Assembly: GCA_019635585.1 (NCBI GenBank)
Contig: JAHBZE010000001.1
Span: 1,426,001 to 1,490,000 of the forward strand
Direction of reading: 5' to 3'
Source: Xanthobacteraceae bacterium
GTDB taxonomy: Bacteria > Pseudomonadota > Alphaproteobacteria > Rhizobiales > Xanthobacteraceae
Length of the DNA stretch: 64,000 bases
Shown one piece after another: positions 1 through 9,398 of the stretch. The notes beneath the pieces were generated by a model that searched no databases, was not told the origin of the DNA, and saw nothing but the letters and a program-made list of their open reading frames with translations. Position numbers and translations under genes: made by a program. The stretch's first letter is position 1, and every line of letters starts with the position of its first letter.

Positions 1-500
1 TGGTGAAAGAGAAGTGCAAGGCGCTCGGCGTCGAAGCGCTGATGGCCGATCACTGGGCCGAAGGCGGCGCGGGTGCTGCCGATGTCGCGAAAGCCGTCGT
101 CAAGGTTTGCGACGAAGGCAAGGCGAACCTGAAACTCCTCTATCCCGACGAGATGCCCCTGTTCGACAAGATCCGCACGATCGCCAAGGAAATCTACCGC
201 GCGGACGATGCCACCGCCGACAAGTCGGTGAAGGATCAACTCAAGGCGTGGGAAGAAATGGGCTTCGGCAAGCTCCCCGTCTGTATCGCGAAGACGCAGT
301 ATTCGTTCTCGACCAACCCGGACGCGAAGGGCGCGCCGACCGGCTTCAACATTCCGGTCCGCGAGGTCCGTCTCTCCGCGGGTGCCGAGTTCATCGTCGC
401 AATCTGCGGTGAGATCATGACCATGCCGGGCCTGCCGAAGGTGCCGTCGGCAGACAGCATCGACGTCAATGCCGAAGGCCGGATCGTCGGTCTGTTTTAA
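1..500 (+). CDS. fhs: Formate-tetrahydrofolate ligase, C-terminal part (5' truncated by window)
   Basis: Carries the last ~165 residues of formyltetrahydrofolate synthetase, a cytosolic enzyme that joins formate to tetrahydrofolate using ATP and so feeds one-carbon metabolism. The visible stretch contains family-typical segments such as [22 protein letters not shown] and the C-terminal [13 protein letters not shown]. The full family length is about 550 residues, so roughly two thirds lies left of the window; the first GTG at position 3 is an internal Val codon, not a start. The gene ends at TAA and is followed 38 bases later by a strong hairpin terminator. The nearby LysR gene resembles regulators found beside formate dehydrogenase genes, which fits a formate/C1 neighbourhood, but that link is inference. 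Confidence 0.93.
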   Translation, partial: VKEKCKALGVEALMADHWAEGGAGAADVAKAVVKVCDEGKANLKLLYPDEMPLFDKIRTIAKEIYRADDATADKSVKDQLKAWEEMGFGKLPVCIAKTQYSFSTNPDAKGAPTGFNIPVREVRLSAGAEFIVAICGEIMTMPGLPKVPSADSIDVNAEGRIVGLF

Positions 501-538
501 CGGAATAACGAAGGGACTTCCCGTCCCCTTTAAACTTG

Positions 539-567
539 AAGCCGCCCCGAGGGGCGGCTTCTTTTTT
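539..567 (+). terminator. Rho-independent terminator after fhs
   Basis: A 9-bp perfect stem (AAGCCGCCC / GGGCGGCTT, 539-547 and 552-560) with a CGAG loop is followed by a run of T (562-567). It ends the fhs transcript. The minus-strand OmpA-like gene stops at 566, so the element overlaps its end and may also slow transcription from that side. Confidence 0.9.
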
Positions 568-976
568 ATACGATCGTCACTTCCACACGCCGATTTTGCG
601 GCTCTTTTATATTCGGCCCGGTTCTTACCAGCGGCATCGAGATGCCGTTGGTAACGACATTGAAGCGCACCTTCGCAAGCGAGGGCTTACGCAGAAAATA
701 TTTGAGCACTTCGTTGCCGCGGGCATAGGAAATCCGCTCGGGCGAGGTTTCGGCGGTGTCGGCGTTGCCGGCAAGGGTCACGCGCGCACTCGGCAAAATT
801 TCCCGTGCAAGCGCTTCGACGATCTGAGAGGCGGAGGGCGAAAGCTCCACGCTCTCGAAATCGAAAAAGATGTTGAACGGACGCGACTGAATCGACGCAA
901 ATGCGGGAGATACGGCCGCCAGGCTACAGGCAGCGGCAAATTGCAGAACGCTTCGGCGGTTGGGGGGAAACTGCAT
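566..976 (-). CDS. OmpA-family C-terminal-domain periplasmic protein
   Basis: A 136-residue exported protein. Residues 1-27 form a signal peptide ending in AFA and beginning with NRRSV, so Tat export is possible. The rest is an OmpA_C-like peptidoglycan-associated domain: FDFESVELSP at the start, a GNADTAE segment matching the usual GHTD region, and a closing NRRVEVTI. It lacks a beta-barrel and lipobox, so it is probably a soluble or signal-anchored periplasmic protein rather than a porin. The start is supported by GAGGTGG eight to ten bases upstream. It lies tail-to-tail with fhs and upstream of nothing obviously related, so its function beyond cell-wall association is unknown. Confidence 0.8.
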   Translation of the reverse strand: MQFPPNRRSVLQFAAACSLAAVSPAFASIQSRPFNIFFDFESVELSPSASQIVEALAREILPSARVTLAGNADTAETSPERISYARGNEVLKYFLRKPSLAKVRFNVVTNGISMPLVRTGPNIKEPQNRRVEVTIV

Positions 977-1028
977 GATCCACCTCTTCTGCTCTCGACG
1001 CGTGCGATGCAGCAGGAGGCGGGACAGA

Positions 1029-1952
1029 CTAGGAGCCGCTCTCTATGTGCTCGCGCACCTCGGCGCTCAGATCGGAGCCGATTCGCTTGGCTTCCGCAAC
1101 GAGCGCTGCGGTAAGCGGGGTCATCGGCTCACGCTGCGGCACCACGAGACCGACGGTATGGACAGCCTCCGGCTCTATAATCGGGATCGCGCGAATTGTT
1201 TCCGTGAGACCGAGCGTTTCCGCGAGTTTTTCCGGCATCACGCTCGCCCATTTCCCGGTGCGGACATGGGCGAACAGGACGATCATGGAATTGGATTCCA
1301 GCATTGGCCGCGGCTCGCCGCCGGCCGCGCGCAACAGTCCTTCGATGATGCGCCGGTTCTGCATGTCGGGGGTCAGCAGGCAAAGCGGCACGCGGGCAAC
1401 CTCCGCCCAGGTGACGCTATCGCGATTGCCGAGCGTGGCTTCGGAAGAGGTCAGCAGGCAATAGCGCTCGCGATAAAGCGGCACCATGCTGACGCGGCCC
1501 AAAGGTTCGTTGTCGAGATAGGTAATGCCGGCGTCGATTTCGAGATTTTCCAGCGCGGTGAGAATCTGAATCGAGGTCATCGAGAAGATAGTGAATCGGA
1601 CTTCCGGATGGCGCAGGCGATAGGGCGTCGTCAGTTCGGCGACCATGGCGAGCGCGGTCGGGATCGCGGCGATACGCAGCTGCCCTGCGAGACCGGATTT
1701 CAGTGCGCGCATTTCCTCATGCAGCGTGCGGCTGTCGGCGAGAATGCGGCGCGCCCAATCGAGCGTGCGCTCGCCCTCCGGCGTGAAGCCGATAAAGCGC
1801 GAACCGCGCTGCACGAGAAGCACGCCGAGCTGGGCTTCGAGCTGCTTGATGCCTGCCGACAGCGTCGGTTGCGTTACGCCACAGGCTTCCGCCGCACGGC
1901 CAAAATGGCGCTCGCGCGCCAGCGCCATCAGATATTCGAGCTTGTCTATCAA
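1029..1952 (-). CDS. LysR-family transcriptional regulator
   Basis: A 307-residue LysR regulator with an N-terminal winged helix-turn-helix (about residues 3-62, including HFGRAAEACGVTQPTLSAGIKQLE) and a C-terminal effector-binding domain (about 90-295). The start is a TTG preceded by AAGG seven bases upstream; the protein then begins IDKLEYL as in close relatives. I recall very similar LysR proteins next to NAD-dependent formate dehydrogenase (fds) genes in Bradyrhizobium; with fhs nearby, control of formate metabolism is plausible. No fds genes lie in the window, so the target is inferred. The gene is followed on its own strand by the OmpA-like gene 52 bases away. Confidence 0.9.
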   Translation of the reverse strand: MIDKLEYLMALARERHFGRAAEACGVTQPTLSAGIKQLEAQLGVLLVQRGSRFIGFTPEGERTLDWARRILADSRTLHEEMRALKSGLAGQLRIAAIPTALAMVAELTTPYRLRHPEVRFTIFSMTSIQILTALENLEIDAGITYLDNEPLGRVSMVPLYRERYCLLTSSEATLGNRDSVTWAEVARVPLCLLTPDMQNRRIIEGLLRAAGGEPRPMLESNSMIVLFAHVRTGKWASVMPEKLAETLGLTETIRAIPIIEPEAVHTVGLVVPQREPMTPLTAALVAEAKRIGSDLSAEVREHIESGS

Positions 1953-2040
1953 GGCGTTACCTTCCCTTTCAGGGAGCGTAGCGCATCAATAGATTTTTTC
2001 AATCGTCACTGGACGGCATGCTTAAGGGCGACGGACAAAG

Positions 2041-2070
2041 AAAAAGCCCCGCGCTTCCGCGCGGGGCTTT
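2041..2070 (-). terminator. Terminator of the first glycine-rich exported protein gene
   Basis: A 10-bp perfect stem (AGCCCCGCGC / GCGCGGGGCT, 2045-2054 and 2059-2068) with a TTCC loop is flanked on the left by AAAAA, which reads as a U tract on the minus strand. It lies 21 bases past the stop of the minus-strand gene at 2092-2478. Confidence 0.88.
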
Positions 2071-2091
2071 CCGGCAACGATCGCTCGTTGC

Positions 2092-2478
2092 TTAGTCGAG
2101 CCACCACAGCAGGCCGTGGCGATGGTGGTGATAGCGCTTCGCGTAAACGTACTGGCCGTTCTTGCAGCCCGAGCCGCCCAGAATAGCGTGGAAGCCCGTG
2201 CAAGGCGTGGTCGCGGCATGGATCAGCGCGGTGGTCGCGATGCCCGCGATCAGGCCGCCGGCAATCGCGCCGCCGGTGCTGTTCACGCCGAGACCGGCGA
2301 GCGACGAGTTACCGAGCCAGCTCGAACCGTTGTACAGGCTGATGCCGACCACCGTGCCGACGATCGCACCGGCAACAACGGCCTTCTTGTTGTGGTTGTA
2401 CTTGTAGCCGGCGCTGGCCGGCGACGAAGCGAACGCGACAGCCACAGCAGCTACCAGCGTGAGAATAATCTTGCGCAT
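2092..2478 (-). CDS. Small exported glycine-rich protein, paralog A
   Basis: A 128-residue protein of unknown function. Residues 1-23 are a Sec signal peptide (cleavage near ASA/GY). The mature part has alanine/glycine-rich hydrophobic stretches resembling a glycine zipper (VVAGAIVGTVVG; GGAIAGGLIAGIATTALIHA), then a two-cysteine segment TPCTGFHAILGGSGC and NGQYV, and ends in a histidine-rich tail HHHRHGLLWWLD. The ATG at 2478 is chosen because AGGAG lies eight bases upstream; a longer reading frame from 2607 has no such site and would bury the signal peptide. A paralog lies directly upstream. The hydrophobic stretches suggest insertion in or association with a membrane; nothing shows a ligand or enzyme role. 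Confidence 0.78.
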   Translation of the reverse strand: MRKIILTLVAAVAVAFASSPASAGYKYNHNKKAVVAGAIVGTVVGISLYNGSSWLGNSSLAGLGVNSTGGAIAGGLIAGIATTALIHAATTPCTGFHAILGGSGCKNGQYVYAKRYHHHRHGLLWWLD

Positions 2479-2781
2479 TTCTGCACTCCTAAAATGTTGC
2501 GTCATCCACCCAGCCGGGAGGACGCGCGACAGAGAAAGCCATCGGCAAATCCGATGGCAGGTTATTGCCGCGGAGGCGCAGAAAGCTGATTCTTGGGTCA
2601 AATGCAAAAGGAAAAGGCAGTTTTGCTGTCACGGATGAGTGACATTCGATTGCAGAACCGCACTTCGGCTAATTGGCGGCTCTCTGTTCATTTCGCGTTC
2701 ATCTAAAAATGAAAAGGAGCCCCGCGAAGAGGCTTCGCGGGGCTCGAAGATCGAATTGACGTAACGTCAACTTGAGGGGCG
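2479..2781. other. Intergenic region between the two glycine-rich genes
   Basis: About 300 bases without a supported gene. It must contain the promoter of paralog A, since paralog B ends in its own terminator at 2717-2745. A small inverted repeat TGTCAC-N6-GTGACA lies at 2627-2644, about 150 bases upstream of paralog A; I cannot assign a factor to it. No convincing -35/-10 pair was found. Confidence 0.5.
2717..2745 (-). terminator. Terminator of the second glycine-rich exported protein gene
   Basis: A 13-bp perfect stem (GAGCCCCGCGAAG at 2717-2729, CTTCGCGGGGCTC at 2733-2745) with an AGG loop; on the minus strand it is followed by CTTTTCATTTTT. It sits 36 bases beyond the paralog B stop. Confidence 0.9.
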
Positions 2782-3135
2782 TTAGCCGCCGACGTATTGA
2801 CCGTTCACGCAGCCCGAACCGCCGAAGAGAGCGTGGAAGCCGGTGCACGGAGTCGTCACCGCATGAATGAGCGCAATGGTGCCGGCCCCGGCAAGGATGC
2901 CGCCAGCAAACGCGCCGCCGGTCGTCGAACCGAAGGTCGTTGCGAGCGTAGAGCCGCCCCACCAACCCTGCGAAAGGCCGACGCCGACAACGGTGCCAGT
3001 CGCGACGCCAGCCGCGGGTGCGACCCAAGCATTGTTCTGGTGATGACGATGCTGCCACTGGTTGGCGAGCGCAGGCGAAACCGCAGAACCCGCGAGCGCG
3101 GCCGCAGCAGTAAGCGCAATGAGTGTCTTACGCAT
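2782..3135 (-). CDS. Small exported glycine-rich protein, paralog B
   Basis: A 117-residue paralog of the protein at 2092-2478. It has a Sec signal peptide (about residues 1-24, ending ALA/NQ), a short His/Gln-rich segment (QWQHRHHQNN), glycine/alanine-rich hydrophobic stretches (PAAGVATGTVVGVG; GGAFAGGILAGAGTIALIHA) and the same closing block TPCTGFHALFGGSGC-NGQYV. Unlike paralog A it stops right after NGQYVGG and lacks the C-terminal histidine tail. The ATG at 3135 has GAGG nine bases upstream; an in-frame GTG at 3150 does not. Function unknown; two conserved cysteines could form a disulfide in the periplasm. Confidence 0.78.
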   Translation of the reverse strand: MRKTLIALTAAAALAGSAVSPALANQWQHRHHQNNAWVAPAAGVATGTVVGVGLSQGWWGGSTLATTFGSTTGGAFAGGILAGAGTIALIHAVTTPCTGFHALFGGSGCVNGQYVGG

Positions 3136-3330
3136 ATCAAATATCCTCACGTTTGATCGCCCTCCGCCGAATAGAAAAACGCTGTGTTTCCAACAGTGTT
3201 CCTAACAAATGCACGGGGCGCGACATTGCCGGAACCATGGCAAGAGCGTGACGGTTTCGTGAGGTTCAGAAAGCCGCGGCAACACTTTGTGACGCGTGAA
3301 AGATGCAACGAAGTTACACGGCAGCGAAGC

Positions 3331-3804
3331 TTACTCGCGCGATGATGCGGCGGGTGCCGCGCGAATGGTTTTGTCCAGCAGATCGTAAAGCAGTTTCACG
3401 TCATGCGAGCCGATGCGCCGTTCGATCGCGCGGTAAATTTCCTCGGATTCTTTCGCGACGCGCTCGAACAGCGCTCGTCCCTTCGCGGTGATCGACACGA
3501 TCGTGTAGCGCTGGTCGTCCGGATCGGCGCGTCGTTCGATGCGGCCTTCTTTTTCGAGATTGGGCAGCATGCGCGAAAGGCTTGCCGGATGAATCTGGCA
3601 GGCCTCTCCGAGCGTGTTGATTTCCATAGAGCCGGTTTCGACGAGTGCGCGCACCACGCGCCATTGCTGTTCGCTCAAACCCCGCGCGCGTAGATGCGGG
3701 CGGAACTGCTGCATCAGCGCCTCGCGCGCGCGCAGGAGTTGCATGGGCAGCGAGCGCGCAAACGGGCGCATGGCGAGGCCATTCGTGGATTTTTTGACGC
3801 TCAT
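3331..3804 (-). CDS. hpaR: MarR-family repressor of homoprotocatechuate degradation
   Basis: A 157-residue MarR protein with the features of HpaR: the N-terminal RPFARSLPMQLLRAREA segment, a winged helix-turn-helix (about residues 45-115, including EACQIHPASLSRMLPNLEKEGRIERR and the wing DPDDQRYTIVSIT) and C-terminal dimerisation helices. HpaR represses the homoprotocatechuate meta-cleavage genes until substrate is present. Its ATG overlaps the stop of the FAH gene (ATGA), so the two are co-transcribed and hpaR is probably autoregulated through the palindrome at 4679-4694. Confidence 0.85.
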   Translation of the reverse strand: MSVKKSTNGLAMRPFARSLPMQLLRAREALMQQFRPHLRARGLSEQQWRVVRALVETGSMEINTLGEACQIHPASLSRMLPNLEKEGRIERRADPDDQRYTIVSITAKGRALFERVAKESEEIYRAIERRIGSHDVKLLYDLLDKTIRAAPAASSRE

Positions 3805-4637
3805 GTTTCGGCGATGACTTTATTCGAGAGCACACCGATGCCGGGCACTTCGACTTCGACGATATCGCCCGGCTTCAGCCATTTCGGCGGATCGAAACGC
3901 GCGCCGGCACCGGTCGGCGTGCCGGTGACAATCAGGTCACCGGGCTTCAGTGTCGTAAAAGTCGTGATGTAAGAAAGGAGGTCCGCGAAGGGAAAGATCA
4001 GGTTCTCCGTGGTGTCGTGCTGACGGACTTCGCCGTTGACGCGGGTCGTGAGCTCGAGCGGCTTTGCCGGGTCGAGTTCGTCCGCCGTCACCATCCATGG
4101 ACCGATGCTGCCCGAAGCGTCGAAGTTCTTGCCCTGCGTCACGTTGAACTTGCCATGACGCAGCCAGTCGCGCACCGAACCTTCGTTGCAGAGCGTCATG
4201 CCGGCGATGTGATCGAGCGCCCGCTCACGCGCGATGCGGCGGCCGCCTCTCCCGATCACGAGCACGATCTCGCCTTCGTAGTCGAACTGGTCCGACTCGC
4301 GCGGCTTCACGAGCGGCACGTTGTTGCCGACGAAGGAGCCGGGCACGCGCATGAACAGGCTCGGATATTTCGGGCGCTCGGTGCCATCTTTGTATTCTTC
4401 GTTGCGGTTCGCGTAATTGACGCCGACGCAAAGAATCTTTTCGGGCTGCGTCACCGGCGGCAGCAGCATAACTTCGCCGAGCGCATATTCTTCGCCGCCT
4501 GCTTTGAGCGAGGCCAGCGCGCCGCGCTGCAATACATCGAGCAGCGAGGCACCCTGCCCGCCGCAATCGGCGACGCGGCCGCCCGAAACCACCCCGAAAC
4601 TTTCCTCGTTCCCTTTGCGAAAGCTAGCGATTTTCAA
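3801..4637 (-). CDS. Fumarylacetoacetate hydrolase-family protein (hpaG-like isomerase/decarboxylase)
   Basis: A 278-residue FAH-fold enzyme. The metal-binding glutamates lie in FDYEGEIVLVIGR and the family blocks LCVGVNYANRNEEY, IVTGTPTGAG and KPGDIVEVEVPGIG are present. In this context the likely role is the isomerase/decarboxylase step of 5-oxo-pent-3-ene-1,2,5-tricarboxylate after ring cleavage, as for HpaG; a 2-hydroxyhepta-2,4-diene-1,7-dioate role is the same family and cannot be separated by reading. The start is TTG with AAGGTG upstream. It faces hpaF across 93 bases and overlaps hpaR. Confidence 0.78.
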   Translation of the reverse strand: MKIASFRKGNEESFGVVSGGRVADCGGQGASLLDVLQRGALASLKAGGEEYALGEVMLLPPVTQPEKILCVGVNYANRNEEYKDGTERPKYPSLFMRVPGSFVGNNVPLVKPRESDQFDYEGEIVLVIGRGGRRIARERALDHIAGMTLCNEGSVRDWLRHGKFNVTQGKNFDASGSIGPWMVTADELDPAKPLELTTRVNGEVRQHDTTENLIFPFADLLSYITTFTTLKPGDLIVTGTPTGAGARFDPPKWLKPGDIVEVEVPGIGVLSNKVIAET

Positions 4638-4652
4638 GGATCACCTTCCCGC

Positions 4653-4694
4653 TTGACGGAAGGACGCTTCCGCCAGATACTTAACATGTTAAGT
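4653..4694. promoter_or_regulatory. hpa divergent promoter with 16-bp palindrome, candidate HpaR operator
   Basis: ACTTAACATGTTAAGT at 4679-4694 is a perfect 16-bp palindrome in the 93-base gap between the FAH-hpaR and hpaF-hpaE-hpaD transcripts. A plus-strand promoter TTGACG (4653-4658), 17-base spacer, GATACT (4676-4681) places the palindrome over and just past the -10 box. A MarR dimer binding there would block the hpaFED promoter. Assignment to HpaR is inferred from position. Confidence 0.65.
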
Positions 4695-4730
4695 TTATGG
4701 ACGAGGCGGGTCAACCGCCCGAAACACGCC

Positions 4731-5125
4731 ATGCCCCATTTCGTGATCGAATATTCCGCCAATCTCGAACCCGACGTCGATCTGCGTGCGGTAGTCGATG
4801 CCGTGCACAAATCCGCGGTGGATTCGGGCCTGTTCAAGATTGGCGGCATCCGCGTGCGCACCTTGCGGCACGAAATCTACAAGATCGCGGACGGTAATCC
4901 GGAGCACGCCTTCCTGCATGTGCGCGCGAATATCCTGGAGGGGCGTTCGGCCGAGGATCGCGAGCGGCTCGGCAACACGACGCTTGCCGCGGTCGACGCG
5001 CTACTTGGGCAAGCGTACGCAAAGCGCGGGATCGCGCTTTCGGTCGAGATCGGGGAAATCGACCACAACATGAGCTTCAAGAAAAATTCGCTGCACGCGC
5101 AGCTTGCCAATAAAGGAGGTGCTGC

Positions 5126-5129
<4 letters not shown>
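4731..5129 (+). CDS. hpaF: 5-carboxymethyl-2-hydroxymuconate Delta-isomerase
   Basis: A 132-residue tautomerase-superfamily protein. It begins Met-Pro, giving the N-terminal proline that is the catalytic base in this family once Met is removed, followed by HFVIEYSANL, which is typical of CHMI. It converts 5-carboxymethyl-2-hydroxymuconate to its oxo tautomer in homoprotocatechuate degradation. The ATG at 4731 fixes the proline at position 2; an upstream ATG at 4697 is in another frame. Its stop overlaps the hpaE start (ATGA). Confidence 0.88.
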
Positions 5130-6634
<1,505 letters not shown>

Positions 6635-6646
6635 GGAACTAGCCAA

Positions 6647-7627
6647 ATGCCAATCCGCAATCCCGTATTCAATCCGCCGTTCAACGTCGTGCGCGTTTCG
6701 CACGTCGAATTCGGCGTCTCCGATCTCGAGCGCTCGCGCGCTTTCTATGTCGATTGCCTCGGCTATACGGTGACCGCGACCTACAAGGACGCGCTGCATC
6801 TGCGCGCGATCGAGGAGCGCAATCATCACTCGATCATCCTGAAGAAAGCCGACGCAAAAGCGCGCGCACTCGGCTTCAAGGTCGGGAGCGAAGAAGACCT
6901 CGATCGTGCCAAGCACTGGTTCGAGAAGAAAGGCCTGCCCGCGAAGTTCGTGGAGATTCCGCATCAGGGCCGCACACTGCATGCGAGCGATCCACTCGGC
7001 ATGCCGCTCGAGTTTTATTTCTCGATGGATCAGGCGAATTCGCTTCTGCAAAAATACGGCGAGCATCGCGGCGCGCGTATTCAGCGCATCGACCACGTGA
7101 ACTGCTTCACGCCGGACGTGCAGAAGAGTGTCGATTTCTATACCGAGCTGGGCTTTCGTGCGACCGAATATACCGAGACCGAGGACGCCGACCCGAAGCT
7201 TTGGGCGGTGTGGATGCACCGCAAGGGCAACGTGCACGACCTCGCCTTTACGAATGGATATGGGCCGAAGCTGCATCACATCGGCGTCTGGACCGCGACG
7301 CCGATGGACATTCTCAATATCTGCGACGTGATGGCGACGACGGGTTTTCTGAAGAACTTGGAGCGCGGCCCAGGCCGCCACGGCATCTCGAACGCGTTCT
7401 TTTTATATGTGCGCGACCCGGACGGTCATCGCGTCGAATTGTTTACGAGCGACTATCTGACCGCCGACCCCGATCACGCGCCGATCCGTTGGACCTTGCG
7501 CGATCCGCAGCGGCAGACGCTGTGGGGGCATCCTGCCCCGCAGTCCTGGTTCGAGGAAGGTTCGGAGTTTCCGGGCGTGCCGGTGATAGAGCCAGTCCTG
7601 AAAGCGCAACCGATCGTCGCGCGCTAG
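6647..7627 (+). CDS. hpaD: 3,4-dihydroxyphenylacetate 2,3-dioxygenase (extradiol)
   Basis: A 326-residue type I extradiol dioxygenase with two glyoxalase-fold modules. The metal triad appears at His150 (RIDHVNC), His210/211 (KLHHIGVW) and Glu264 (HRVELFTSD); the second-sphere His197 (NVHDLAF) and Tyr254 (FFLYVRDPDG) match His200 and Tyr257 of the Brevibacterium/Arthrobacter enzymes. It opens the homoprotocatechuate ring next to the hydroxyls. Whether it uses Fe or Mn cannot be read from sequence. It ends nine bases from the convergent tadD. Confidence 0.93.
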   Translation: MPIRNPVFNPPFNVVRVSHVEFGVSDLERSRAFYVDCLGYTVTATYKDALHLRAIEERNHHSIILKKADAKARALGFKVGSEEDLDRAKHWFEKKGLPAKFVEIPHQGRTLHASDPLGMPLEFYFSMDQANSLLQKYGEHRGARIQRIDHVNCFTPDVQKSVDFYTELGFRATEYTETEDADPKLWAVWMHRKGNVHDLAFTNGYGPKLHHIGVWTATPMDILNICDVMATTGFLKNLERGPGRHGISNAFFLYVRDPDGHRVELFTSDYLTADPDHAPIRWTLRDPQRQTLWGHPAPQSWFEEGSEFPGVPVIEPVLKAQPIVAR

Positions 7628-7636
7628 GCGCGGAAT

Positions 7637-8266
7637 TTATCGCGCGTTGCGGACTGAATCATCCAGAAGGTCGATGTTGTTCTGGATGTACTTGTTGTTC
7701 GGGTCTTTGGCTTTGGCCTGCGCAAGCGTGACGCGCGCGTTCTTGTAGTCGCCGCGCAGGATGTACGAATAGCCGTGATTGTTCAGGAGTTCCGGCGTCG
7801 GGCCGACGATCGAGAACGCCTGCTTGTAAGCGCGATCCGCGAGATCGAACCGGCGCAGCTTGTCATACGATGCAGCGAGCCCCATCCAAGCTTCGGCGTT
7901 GCGCGGCGACGCTTCGACGGCGCGGCGGAAGTGGCGTTCGGCAAGACCGAAATTCTGTTCGCGATAGTGTTTCTTGCCGAGCTTGATGTCGTCGGCCGGA
8001 TTGTTTCCGGTCAGCGCTTCGCCGCGCGGCGTGTTGTTCAGCGGGTTGTTGTAGACCGGTTGCTGCTCCTGCGCGGGTGGCGGCGCATCCTGCTCGCCGT
8101 AACTGGTTGTCTGCGGCGCGGGCGGCTGATCGAGCGCGGCATTGGCGTTCGGTGCCGGCTGCTCATTCATACCGAAGAAATCAAACGAACCGTCGGTCTG
8201 ACAACCGGCAAGCGCCAGCGCCGTGACGGAAGCGAAGATCAGCGAACGCACGGGTACCAGACGCAT
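7637..8266 (-). CDS. tadD: TPR lipoprotein of the Tad pilus (TadD)
   Basis: A 209-residue lipoprotein. Residues 1-20 are a signal peptide with lipobox LAGC. A Pro/Gln/Asn-rich linker follows, then three tetratricopeptide-like repeats (about residues 95-200: GKKHYREQNFGLAERHFRRAV, AWMGLAASYDKLRRFDLADRAYKQA, LLNNHGYSYILRGDYKNARVTLAQA). TadD is thought to act as an outer-membrane-anchored assembly factor for the secretin. The ATG at 8266 is chosen because it puts the signal peptide at the N-terminus; an in-frame ATG at 8278 is equally possible and neither has a strong ribosome site. It is 147 bases downstream of tadC. Confidence 0.85.
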   Translation of the reverse strand: MRLVPVRSLIFASVTALALAGCQTDGSFDFFGMNEQPAPNANAALDQPPAPQTTSYGEQDAPPPAQEQQPVYNNPLNNTPRGEALTGNNPADDIKLGKKHYREQNFGLAERHFRRAVEASPRNAEAWMGLAASYDKLRRFDLADRAYKQAFSIVGPTPELLNNHGYSYILRGDYKNARVTLAQAKAKDPNNKYIQNNIDLLDDSVRNAR

Positions 8267-8413
8267 CGGATCACACATAGGGCGGCTCACTCGGGGGCTT
8301 TCGAAGCGGAAAACGCTCCGCCCGGACGCGCGAAAGCGCACAGCGCCGGACAGCCCACCCCGGGAACGAGACTAGAAGCAGGCGGTAAAGGAAACCTTGC
8401 AGCCGATGGATCA

Positions 8414-9394
8414 TCAGAATGGCCCGTATTTCACGCGAATATAGGCTGGAAGCATGGTGACGATGACCAGCACCGGGAAGATGCAGAGCACCAGCGGTAC
8501 GGAGAGCTTCGCCGGCAAGCTGTAGGCTTTCTCCTCCGCGGTCGAGAGCCGCTTGTGGCGCATGTCGTCGGAATAGACGCGAAGCGCATCAGTGAGACTG
8601 GAGCCGAGCTCCGCCGACTGCTGCAGGAGCGTCGCAAAGGCGCGCGCTTCCTCCAGCCCTAGACGATCCGCGAGATGTTCGAGCGCTTCGCTTAATGTCC
8701 GGCCTGCGCGAATTTCTAGCGTCGCCATATGAATATTCGCGCTTAGCGACGGGTAGGAATCGGAAAGCTCGCGGCCAACCCGGTCGAGCGCCGCCTCGAT
8801 CGAAAGACCCGCGTCGGCGCAGACCACGAGCAGATCCATGAAATCTGGAAAGCCCGCGCGATGTTCGATCTGCCGCGCCTTGATGCGGCGATCGAGATAA
8901 AGGCTCGGCGCCATATAGCCGACCATGCCGGCACTGATGACGCACATCCAGAACCAGCTCGGCGTCAGGCCGGGCAGTACCATCGGCACCAGCGGCAAAG
9001 CCGCGCCGGCAAAAAGAATCGCTAGCGCGGTGCGGGCGATGAAGAAAAAGCCTGGCGCGCGCGGATCGAGGATGCCGGCCTCGATCAATCGCTTGCGCAA
9101 CACTTTCATGTTCGCATCGTCGGCCGAGGCGTAATGCTTGGTGGTATATTCGATCAGTTTCTGCGCCGCCGCGATGCTCGAAAAGCGCAGCGAGCGTTTA
9201 TCGGCTGCGTCGTTCACGCGCCCGGGAATATCGACGGTGATCGCGGCGGCGCGGCGCTTCAGTTCCGCGCGATTCCTCATCACCGACATAATGCCGAGCG
9301 AGAGCGCGGCGGCCGCGAAGAAGATCAGTGCGCTGACAAGCGTCACCGGATTGTTGCCGAAGACCGGCGCGAGCGCGGAGAGGATCGTATCCAT
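8414..9394 (-). CDS. tadC: Tad pilus inner-membrane platform protein TadC
   Basis: A 326-residue T2SSF-family membrane protein. Hydrophobic segments occur near residues 17-37, 118-138, 145-165 and 298-318, with the T2SSF cytoplasmic domain between (FPDFMDLLVVCADAGLSIEAALDRVGRE; LLQQSAELGSSLTDALRVYSDDMR). It pairs with TadB to form the platform that couples the CpaF ATPase to pilin insertion. Four bases separate it from tadB. Confidence 0.92.
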   Translation of the reverse strand: MDTILSALAPVFGNNPVTLVSALIFFAAAALSLGIMSVMRNRAELKRRAAAITVDIPGRVNDAADKRSLRFSSIAAAQKLIEYTTKHYASADDANMKVLRKRLIEAGILDPRAPGFFFIARTALAILFAGAALPLVPMVLPGLTPSWFWMCVISAGMVGYMAPSLYLDRRIKARQIEHRAGFPDFMDLLVVCADAGLSIEAALDRVGRELSDSYPSLSANIHMATLEIRAGRTLSEALEHLADRLGLEEARAFATLLQQSAELGSSLTDALRVYSDDMRHKRLSTAEEKAYSLPAKLSVPLVLCIFPVLVIVTMLPAYIRVKYGPF

Positions 9395-9398
9395 CGCG

